This document shows positions 57,840 to 64,000 of a stretch of 64,000 bases of DNA, in pieces (within the stretch, counting starts at the first letter, position 1; the number at the start of each line of letters is the position of its first letter). The notes under the pieces were generated by a model, which searched no databases, was not told where the DNA came from, and saw only the letters and a list, made by a program, of their open reading frames with translations. Both the position numbers and the translations under genes were made by a program. The stretch is taken from contig NZ_JAGIOB010000001.1 of the NCBI RefSeq assembly GCF_017876495.1, positions 372,001 through 436,000 on the forward strand. The letters are read 5' to 3'. The DNA is from Microlunatus capsulatus. GTDB lineage: Bacteria > Actinomycetota > Actinomycetes > Propionibacteriales > Propionibacteriaceae.

Positions 57840-58600
57840 GGGGTGCGGTCCTCGGGGGTGGCGAGCGGCAGGGAGGCGGCGCGCAGGGCCTCCTCGATGG
57901 TGAAGTTGCCGACGTAGAGGGCGGTGCCGACGATCGCGCCCTCGACGCCGACGGGGACGAGGTCGCGCAGCGCGACCAGGTCCTCCAGGCTCGAGATGCC
58001 GCCGCTGGCCACGACGGGCGCCTCGGTCCGCGCGCAGACGTGCCGCAGCAGGTCGAGGTTGGGGCCGCTCAGCATCCCGTCGGAGGCGACGTCGGTGACG
58101 ACGAAGCGGGAGCAGCCGGCGCGGTCGAGGCGGTCGAGGGTCTCGTCGAGCTCACCGCCCTCCGACGTCCAGCCCCGGGCGGCGAGCCGGGTGCCGCGGA
58201 CGTCGAGGCCGATGGCGATCCGGTCGCCGTGGGTGCGGATGACCTCCTCGCACCACTCCGGGCGCTCGAGGGCCGCGGTGCCGATGTTGACCCGCCGGCA
58301 ACCGGTGGCCAGCGCCCGCTCGAGGGTCTCGTCGTCGCGGATGCCGCCGGACAGCTCCACCTCCAGGTGCAGGTGGGAGACGATCTCGGCGATGATCTCG
58401 GCGTTGCTGCCCTGGCCGAAGGCGGCGTCGAGGTCGACCAGGTGGATCCACTCCGCGCCGGCGTCCTGCCAGCGCTGGGCGGCGGCCCGCGGGTCCCCGA
58501 AAACCTTCTCCGAGCCGAGCCGACCCTGGACCAGCTGCACCGCCTGGCCGCCGGACACGTCGACGGCGGGCAGCAGCACCAACGGGTTCTGCGAATTCAC
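57836..58600 (-). CDS. hisA: Bifunctional HisA/TrpF phosphoribosyl isomerase A
   Basis: A 254-residue (beta/alpha)8 isomerase. The catalytic Asp residues sit in LLPAVDV (near 13) and [12 protein letters not shown] (near 172); phosphate loops are LSGGIRDD and ASGGISS. The [15 protein letters not shown] segment resembles the actinobacterial PriA (dual HisA and TrpF) type, so it probably serves both histidine and tryptophan synthesis. No other his gene adjoins it. GTG 58600 is preceded by TAGGGT at six bases. Confidence 0.93.
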   Translation of the reverse strand: MNSQNPLVLLPAVDVSGGQAVQLVQGRLGSEKVFGDPRAAAQRWQDAGAEWIHLVDLDAAFGQGSNAEIIAEIVSHLHLEVELSGGIRDDETLERALATGCRRVNIGTAALERPEWCEEVIRTHGDRIAIGLDVRGTRLAARGWTSEGGELDETLDRLDRAGCSRFVVTDVASDGMLSGPNLDLLRHVCARTEAPVVASGGISSLEDLVALRDLVPVGVEGAIVGTALYVGNFTIEEALRAASLPLATPEDRTP

Positions 58601-58612
58601 CCGATGACCCTA
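58601..58612 (-). promoter_or_regulatory. Likely leaderless promoter of hisA
   Basis: TAGGGT (58612-58607) followed by six bases and GTG, the same hexamer and spacing as rpe. Confidence 0.5.
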
Positions 58613-58682
58613 CCGGAGCGCCGCCGCCCGACCGGCCACGTCCGCCGGGCCCGGGAGGCCGTCGGGAGGGGTCCGGGCGCGC

Positions 58683-59720
58683 TCAGCAGGCGACGGCCGC
58701 GAGGCCGAACCGGTCGCGGGCGGAGGCGCTCACCTGGCCGAGGAAGCGGCCCGAGTTCGCGGTGGCCCGCTCGGTGTACCAGCGCTCGTCGATGTCGCAG
58801 ACGAGCAGCTCGGCCGGGGTGTCGGCGAGCACGAGCGGCAGGGTGTGCACGACGGTGGAGGGGAAGCTGATGAGCCGGCGGGCCAGCACGCCGAGCCGGG
58901 CCGCGATCTCCAGGGGCAGGTCGGGCCGGACGACCTCGACGCCGAGGCCCTCGATCCGGGCGAGCTTGGCGTCGGACTCCTTGCGGTGGGCGAAGTAGCG
59001 GTCGACGGCGTACTGCTCGACGAGGCTGGCGACGCCGCCGTGGTAGGACTCGGCGTCGACGACGCCGGTCTCCACCAGCGAGGTGCCGATGAGGTCGGAG
59101 CCGAGCTTGACCTCGGGCACCGGGAAGCGGGACCGCACCCAGCCGAAGGTGTTGCGGCCCACCTCGACCCGGGGCAGCTCGACGTCGAGGCTGGTGAACA
59201 GCCGCAGCCGGCAGCCGGACTCCGGACCGATCCGGCGGCGGACCGAGCCGGAGATCTGGTCGCGGGCCAGCTGGCTGATCTGGCGCCGCTGGCCGGGGGT
59301 GGCGACGGTGTGCCAGCGCGACAGGTGCTCCCCCGCCACCCACTGCCGCGCGAACTCCAGGGTGGCGGTGCCGTCGTCGACGATCACCACCTCGGGCGCC
59401 CGGCTGATGCTCATCACCACCTGCAGGACGCCGGAGAACGGGTCCCCGACGACGAGCCGCTCGATCCCGGACAGCTCGCTGGCCAGGGACCGGACGGTGC
59501 GGGCGGTCGCCGCACCGCCCAGCCGCGGCTCGTGCCAGAGCACCTCGAGGCCGTCCTCGCGGGCCAGCGCGGACATCGCCCGCAGCTGGCGGCGCGAGGC
59601 CTCGTTCGTCGGGGCCAGGACGATGACGGTGAGGTCGTCCCGGGGCTCGCCGGCCTGGTGGGCCCACTCGACCACGTTCAGCAGCTGGGCGGGGCTCTCC
59701 ACCAGGGCCGACGAGCGCAC
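58683..59720 (-). CDS. Sialyltransferase-like glycosyltransferase (GT52-type features)
   Basis: A 345-residue protein predicted to be a GT-B glycosyltransferase. Motifs recall bacterial sialyltransferases: VIVDDGTATLEF (DDG at 115-117, possible catalytic base), YFAHRKES at 242-249 in the position of the usual HP motif, and FPSTVVHTLPLVLA at 286-299, matching the S/T motif that contacts CMP. The His-Pro proline is replaced (His-Arg). It starts two bases after the neuB stop, so a role in transferring the NeuB-derived nonulosonic acid is likely. Donor and acceptor are unknown. Confidence 0.7.
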   Translation of the reverse strand: MRSSALVESPAQLLNVVEWAHQAGEPRDDLTVIVLAPTNEASRRQLRAMSALAREDGLEVLWHEPRLGGAATARTVRSLASELSGIERLVVGDPFSGVLQVVMSISRAPEVVIVDDGTATLEFARQWVAGEHLSRWHTVATPGQRRQISQLARDQISGSVRRRIGPESGCRLRLFTSLDVELPRVEVGRNTFGWVRSRFPVPEVKLGSDLIGTSLVETGVVDAESYHGGVASLVEQYAVDRYFAHRKESDAKLARIEGLGVEVVRPDLPLEIAARLGVLARRLISFPSTVVHTLPLVLADTPAELLVCDIDERWYTERATANSGRFLGQVSASARDRFGLAAVAC

Positions 59721-59722
59721 GG

Positions 59723-60658
59723 TCAGCTGCCCGTGCTCGCGAGCTGCGGCTCGCTGCTGTCCTGCACCCGGCGCAGCTTCTTCATCGCGGCGAGCTCGCC
59801 GTCGTAGATCTTCTTGACCCCGTCGCCGAGGGACTCGGTGATGATCCGGACGTCGCGGACGAGCCGCTGCAGGCCGGGGGGCTCCACCGAGGCGGACTGG
59901 TCCGAGCCCCACATCGCGCGGTCGAGGGTGATGTGCCGCTCGACGAAGACGGCGCCGAGGGCGACGGCGGCCAGCGTGGTCTGCAGGCCGGTCTCGTGGC
60001 CGGAGTAGCCGATCGGGACGTTGGGGAACTCCGACTGCAGGGTGTGGATCATCCGCAGGTTCAGCTCGGTCGGCTTGGCCGGGTAGGTGCTCGTGGCGTG
60101 GCACATGACGATGTTCTCGCTGCCCAGCACCTCCACGGCGTGCCGGATCTGCTTGGGGGTCGACATGCCGGTGGAGAGGATGATCGTGCGGCCGGTGGCG
60201 CGCAGCCGGCGCAGCAGCTCGTCGTCGGTCAGCGAGGCCGAGGCGACCTTGTGGGCCGGCACGTCGAACTGCTCGAGGAAGTCGACGGCCTCGACGTCCC
60301 ACGGCGAGGCGAACCAGGCGATGCCGCGGGCGCGGGCGTGCTCGTCGATCTGGCGGTAGTCGTCGGCGTCGAACTCGACGCGGTGCCGGTAGTCGATGTA
60401 GGTCATCCGGCCCCAGGGGGTGTCCCGCTCGATGTCCCACTGGTCGCGGGGGGTGCAGATCTCGGGGGTGCGCTTCTGGAACTTGACGGCGTCGCAGCCG
60501 GCGGCGGCGGCCTGGTCGATGAGCGCGAAAGCGTTCGCGAGCTCGCCGTTGTGGTTGATGCCGATCTCGCCGGTGATGTACACCGGGTGGCCCGGTCCGA
60601 CGACGCGGTCGCCGAGGCGTCGCGTCGGTCCCTGGAGCAGCTGTGCGGAAGTGGTCAT
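59723..60658 (-). CDS. neuB: NeuB-type N-acetylneuraminate/nonulosonate synthase, lacking SAF domain
   Basis: A 311-residue TIM-barrel aldolase condensing phosphoenolpyruvate with a hexosamine to give a sialic-acid-like sugar. Conserved segments include ITGEIGINHNG (29-39), DAVKFQKRTP, ASPWDVEAV, LSTGMSTPKQI, YSGHETG and VERHITLDRAMWGSDQ. The chain ends near residue 311 in a charged helix; the C-terminal SAF (antifreeze-like) domain that normally covers the active site of the partner subunit is absent. ATG 60658 is chosen over an upstream shadow. It heads an operon with the sialyltransferase-like gene. Confidence 0.85.
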   Translation of the reverse strand: MTTSAQLLQGPTRRLGDRVVGPGHPVYITGEIGINHNGELANAFALIDQAAAAGCDAVKFQKRTPEICTPRDQWDIERDTPWGRMTYIDYRHRVEFDADDYRQIDEHARARGIAWFASPWDVEAVDFLEQFDVPAHKVASASLTDDELLRRLRATGRTIILSTGMSTPKQIRHAVEVLGSENIVMCHATSTYPAKPTELNLRMIHTLQSEFPNVPIGYSGHETGLQTTLAAVALGAVFVERHITLDRAMWGSDQSASVEPPGLQRLVRDVRIITESLGDGVKKIYDGELAAMKKLRRVQDSSEPQLASTGS

Positions 60659-60828
60659 GCCCGGAAAGTAGGCCGCCGAGGTGGCAGGACGGGTGCCGAC
60701 ACCTGAACGCCCGGAGAACACCAGCACACGCTTCGACCTCCGGTCCCCGCGGCGGGCCACGGTCGTTCACCCGCTGTTCAGACCGCGGTCCTCGTGCGCG
60801 CCCGGCCTGCTCCGGCACAGTACCGGGG

Positions 60829-61767
60829 GTGACCGCAGCCCCGGGGGACGCGCCCCCGCTCGACCGACCGCGCGGTCCCGTGCGCGGGTTCACCGACATC
60901 CCGGGCTGGTTCTACTGGCTCGACTACCTCCTCTTCCGCGCCCTGCTGCGCTCCCAGGCCGCGAGCCCGCCGGGGGTGCTGGTGGAGATCGGGGCCTACC
61001 TCGGCAAGAGCGCCGTGGTGATCGGCGAGCACGTCCGCCCGGGCGAGGAGCTCGTGGTGGTCGACCTGTTCGGCCGGACCGACCTGCTGCCCGGCTCCGC
61101 GGTGGCCGACGCGAACCGGGCCGAGGTGGACGGCTCCTACCGCACGCTGACCCGGCAGACCTTCGAGCAGAACTACCGGGCCCTGCACCCGCAGCTGCCG
61201 ACCGTCGTCGAGGGCCTCAGCGAGACCGTCGTCGACCACGTCGCGCCCGGCACCGCCCGCTTCGTGCACGTCGACGCCTCGCACCTCTTCGACGTCGTCC
61301 GCGCCGACATCGCACGCACCCGGGAGCTGCTGCGCCCCGGCGGTGTCGTCGTGCTCGACGACTGGCGCTCCGAGCACACCCCGGGCGTCGCCGCGGCGGT
61401 GTGGGAGGCGGTGCTCACCGGCGGCCTGGTCCCGGTGGCGCTGACGCCGCACAAGTTCTACGGCGTCTACGACGACCCGGCGCCGGCCCGGCGGGTGGTC
61501 GAGGACCTGGTCGCCGGCGACGCGGACCTGCGCAGCGCCACCCAGAGCATCGCGGGGCACGAGGTGCTGCGGCTGCGCCGGCTGGGCGCGAAGCCCGCCC
61601 CGGCGGGCCCCCGGCTCGACGACCGCGACCTCGACCGGCTGGCGGACCGGGTGGCCGAGCGGGTCGGCCGCCGGCTCGACGCGCGCCCGGCCCCCGCGCC
61701 CGCGCCGGCCCTCCGCGGCCGCGCCGGGCGAGCGCTCCGGGCGCTGCGCCGCCGGTCACCGTTCTGA
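60829..61767 (+). CDS. SAM-dependent methyltransferase (Methyltransf_24-like)
   Basis: A 312-residue class I methyltransferase. SAM motif I is VLVEIGAYLGKSAVVIGEH near residue 45, the acidic residue lies in VVVDLFG, and VHVDASHLFDVVRADI followed by VVLDDW are typical of the O-methyltransferase-like group found in glycan clusters. The C-terminal 60 residues are a basic, Pro/Ala/Arg-rich tail with a heptad-like stretch. GTG 60829 follows CACAGT at seven bases (weak leaderless match). It is divergent from neuB. A sugar O-methyl substrate is plausible. Confidence 0.78.
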   Translation: MTAAPGDAPPLDRPRGPVRGFTDIPGWFYWLDYLLFRALLRSQAASPPGVLVEIGAYLGKSAVVIGEHVRPGEELVVVDLFGRTDLLPGSAVADANRAEVDGSYRTLTRQTFEQNYRALHPQLPTVVEGLSETVVDHVAPGTARFVHVDASHLFDVVRADIARTRELLRPGGVVVLDDWRSEHTPGVAAAVWEAVLTGGLVPVALTPHKFYGVYDDPAPARRVVEDLVAGDADLRSATQSIAGHEVLRLRRLGAKPAPAGPRLDDRDLDRLADRVAERVGRRLDARPAPAPAPALRGRAGRALRALRRRSPF

Positions 61768-61825
61768 CAGGCAACGTTCACCGGGCGGCCACGGGTTCGG
61801 CCCCGACGCCCTCCCGCTGGTCCCC

Positions 61826-61838
61826 TACCGTCCCTCCG
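61826..61838 (+). promoter_or_regulatory. Likely leaderless promoter of the GT2 gene
   Basis: TACCGT (61826-61831) followed by seven bases and the GTG at 61839, with no ribosome-binding site. Confidence 0.45.
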
Positions 61839-62798
61839 GTGAGACGCCTGACCGTGGTCATCCCCTGCTACGACGTGGAGCGCTACGTCGGCCAGACCGT
61901 CGCGAGCCTGCGACGCAGCGCCAGCCCCGACGTCGAGTTCCTCTTCGTCGACGACGCCTCCACCGACGCCACCGCGGCGGTGCTCGAGGAGCAGCTCGAC
62001 ACCCTGCCGGGGGCGCGGCTGCTGCGGCTGCCGGCCAACCGGGGCCTCGCCGGCGCCCGCAACGCCGGCCTCGACGCGGCCGGCAGCGAGTACGTCACCT
62101 TCCTGGACGGCGACGACTTCGTCGGCCCGGGCTACTACCCGCAGCTGCTGGCCGTCGCCGAGCGGCTGCGCTGCGACCTCGTCCGCACCGACCACGTGCA
62201 GGTCAAGGGCCGCGAGCGCACCGTCCACCGGATCGGGCACGGCCCGCGCGGGGTCGTCGGCCGGCCGCGGGACGCGATCCTCCCGGTGCACCGCGTCACC
62301 TCCGTGGACGCGCCCTACGCCTGGGCCGGGATCTACCACCGCCGCCTCGTCGACGACGGGCTCCTGCACTTCTCCGAGCGGCTGCGCACCTGCGAGGACC
62401 GGCCCTGGATCTGGCGGCTGCACCTGCGGGCCGCCTCCTTCGCGGTGGTGGGCCTGCACGGCCTGTTCTACCGCCGTGGCGTGCCGGGCTCGCTGACCCA
62501 GGTGGCCGACGAGCGCCAGCTGGACTTCCTGCCGGCCTTCGACCAGATCCTCGAGCTGGTGAGCGGGGACCGCGACGCCGCGCTGCTGCTGCCCAAGGCC
62601 GTGCGCTCGTACTGCTCGATCCTGCTGCACCACCTGGCCCTCCGCGAGCGGTACGCGCCCGAGCTCGCGGCGGTCCTCGACGAGCGCTGCCGGGCCGCGC
62701 TCCGCCGGATGCCGGCGGGTCCGCTGGCGGCCGTCGTCGCCGGCCTCGACCCCGACCGGGCCGACCGGCTGCGCGCGCTGCAGGGGGTGGCGGCGTGA
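61839..62798 (+). CDS. Glycosyltransferase family 2 protein
   Basis: A 319-residue GT-A enzyme. The N-terminus RRLTVVIPCYDVERYVGQTV, the nucleotide-binding VDDASTDAT, RGLAGARNAG and the metal-binding DGDDFVG near residue 91 define GT2. EDRPWIW near residue 190 is the likely catalytic-base region. The C-terminal third is helical and variable. It lies 71 bases after the methyltransferase and overlaps the next gene by four bases (GTGA). Acceptor unknown; capsule or teichoic-type polymerases have similar architecture. Confidence 0.85.
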   Translation: MRRLTVVIPCYDVERYVGQTVASLRRSASPDVEFLFVDDASTDATAAVLEEQLDTLPGARLLRLPANRGLAGARNAGLDAAGSEYVTFLDGDDFVGPGYYPQLLAVAERLRCDLVRTDHVQVKGRERTVHRIGHGPRGVVGRPRDAILPVHRVTSVDAPYAWAGIYHRRLVDDGLLHFSERLRTCEDRPWIWRLHLRAASFAVVGLHGLFYRRGVPGSLTQVADERQLDFLPAFDQILELVSGDRDAALLLPKAVRSYCSILLHHLALRERYAPELAAVLDERCRAALRRMPAGPLAAVVAGLDPDRADRLRALQGVAA

Positions 62799-64000
62799 CG
62801 ACGCAGGTCTTCGTCGCCTCGACGGCCTTCGGGTTGGCAACCCTCACCGCGGCCCTGGAGGACGGGCTCTTCGACGCCGCCGACCGGCGCGTCCTCGTGC
62901 TCAGCACCAACGCGGCGGTCCCGGAGGCCGCGGTGGCGGTCACCGAGGTGGCCGGCGTCGACCGGCTGGCCGCGCGCTTCGACGCGGTGCACGACTACAA
63001 CCAGCTGATCGCCCCGCAGCACCCGTCGCTGTGGCGCCCGCGCGCGGCCGACCTGCCGCTGCTGGAGCGGATGGTGCGTCGCAGCTGGGACCTCGAGGGG
63101 GACGTCCACCTCGTCGTCGAGTGCGTGTGGACCGCGCCGTCGCTGACCCTGTGCCGGATCTTCGCCGACGCCCGGGTCGACGTCTACGCCGACGGGCTGA
63201 TGAGCTACGGGCCGACGCGCGACACCATCCCCGCGCAGGTCGCCTGCCGGCTCGAGCGGCTCCTGCACCTGGACCTCGTCCCCGGCCTGGTACCGGTCCT
63301 GCTCACCGAGTTCGGCGTCCCGGCGCAGACCATCTCGTCGGAGTCCTTCCGCACGGTCGTCGCCACCCTGGACCCCCCGCCGGCGGCGGTCGCCGACGCA
63401 CCCGCGCGGAGCGTCGCCGTCGTGCTCGGCCAGTACCTGGCGGCCCTCGACCTCGTCTCCGCCGAGGAGGAGGCGACCCTGGTGCGGGCCATGGTCCGGC
63501 ACACCGCCGCGGCCGGCTTCACCCGGATGGTGGTCAAGCCGCACCCCGGGGCCCCGCCCGCCCACGGCGCCCAGCTGCAGCACGAGGCCGCCCGGCTGGG
63601 CGTGGAGCTGACCTTCGTCGACGGACCGGCGCTGGTGGAGGCCTGGTTCCGCAGCCCCTCGGTGGGCCTCGTCGTCGGCTGCTTCTCCACGGCGCTGATG
63701 ACCGCGTCCAGCCTCTACGACCTGCCGGCCGCGCGGGTCGGGACCGAGCTGCTGATGGAGCGGCTCAAGCCCTACGAGAACAGCAACCGGGTGCCGCTGA
63801 CGGTCGTCGACGCCTGGCTCCCCGACCTGACCCGCTCGGTGGTGCCCGGGCCCGCCGCGCGCGGCGAGGTCGCGATCGGCGCGCTCGTCCGGGCGGTCAG
63901 CTACTGCATGCAGCCCGAGCGCTACCCCGCGCTGAGGCCCGGCGCCGAGGCCTTCCTGCGGACGCACTGGCCCGTGCTGGGCCGCTACTTCCGGCGGCGC
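62795..64000 (+). CDS. Polysialyltransferase-family protein (partial)
   Basis: The first 402 residues of a protein that continues beyond the window. Features fit the bacterial alpha-2,8-polysialyltransferase/GT-B group: YADGLMSYGP near 131-140 (acidic-Asp-Gly), MVVKPHPGAP with the HP motif at 250-251, and VVGCFSTALMTASS near 293-306 (S/T motif). GTG 62795 overlaps the GT2 stop. With neuB divergently nearby, it is a second candidate for adding nonulosonic acid, or for building a polymer. The acceptor is unknown. Confidence 0.72.
   Translation, partial: MTTQVFVASTAFGLATLTAALEDGLFDAADRRVLVLSTNAAVPEAAVAVTEVAGVDRLAARFDAVHDYNQLIAPQHPSLWRPRAADLPLLERMVRRSWDLEGDVHLVVECVWTAPSLTLCRIFADARVDVYADGLMSYGPTRDTIPAQVACRLERLLHLDLVPGLVPVLLTEFGVPAQTISSESFRTVVATLDPPPAAVADAPARSVAVVLGQYLAALDLVSAEEEATLVRAMVRHTAAAGFTRMVVKPHPGAPPAHGAQLQHEAARLGVELTFVDGPALVEAWFRSPSVGLVVGCFSTALMTASSLYDLPAARVGTELLMERLKPYENSNRVPLTVVDAWLPDLTRSVVPGPAARGEVAIGALVRAVSYCMQPERYPALRPGAEAFLRTHWPVLGRYFRRR

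Overview
The window is a very GC-rich actinobacterial chromosome segment. Gene order matches the conserved actinobacterial core: carA-carB-pyrD-pyrF-mihF-gmk-rpoZ-coaBC-metK-priA-fmt-rsmB-rpe, then aroB-aroK-aroC-aroE-mltG-ruvX-alaS, then yebC-ruvC-ruvA-ruvB-yajC-secD-secF-apt-relA. Actinobacterial markers include a mycobacterial-type integration host factor, a WhiB protein, a bifunctional HisA/TrpF isomerase and a PriA without helicase motifs. The style suggests a Geodermatophilaceae-like organism (inference; 16S rRNA or marker genes would settle it). No rRNA, tRNA, CRISPR array or insertion sequence was seen.

Layout. 0-18.3 kb: an AI-2E-type permease, then a long minus-strand block for pentose epimerisation, rRNA methylation, initiator-tRNA formylation, SAM and CoA synthesis, and pyrimidine synthesis, with a ThrE-type exporter on the plus strand. 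18.4-20.9 kb: a plus-strand marR-MFS efflux cassette, sitting where many relatives carry pyrR-pyrB-pyrC. 21-32.6 kb: nusB, efp, the aro genes, mltG, ruvX, alaS and two small envelope genes, interrupted by a plus-strand pair of unknown exported proteins. 32.8-40.6 kb: DUF3253, rarA, whiB, aspS, two TIMP-like exported proteins, a DUF2252 protein and a frameshifted alpha/beta hydrolase. 40.7-55.2 kb: hisS, an MBL hydrolase, DUF349, Rel, a K+ channel, apt, secF-secD-yajC, ruvB-ruvA-ruvC (under a LexA-like box) and yebC. 55.5-64 kb: a reductase-phosphatase fusion translationally coupled to hisA, followed by a divergent glycan locus with a NeuB-type nonulosonate synthase, two sialyltransferase-like enzymes, a methyltransferase and a GT2 glycosyltransferase.

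Expression signals. Many genes overlap by GTGA or ATGA, implying translational coupling. Several others show a TAnnnT hexamer 5-7 bases before a GTG or ATG start, the arrangement expected of leaderless mRNAs. At three places a TAG stop codon lies inside the likely -10 hexamer of the next gene. GC-rich hairpins without U tracts sit between convergent genes or after stop codons.

Most notable: the nonulosonate/sialyltransferase-like locus at the right edge, a pair of 54-bp palindromic repeats, a REP-like element that supplies the C-terminus of CarA, the MFS transporter with a DivIVA-like coiled-coil tail, and the reductase-phosphatase fusion. All functional statements come from reading the sequence and family knowledge; no database search was run.
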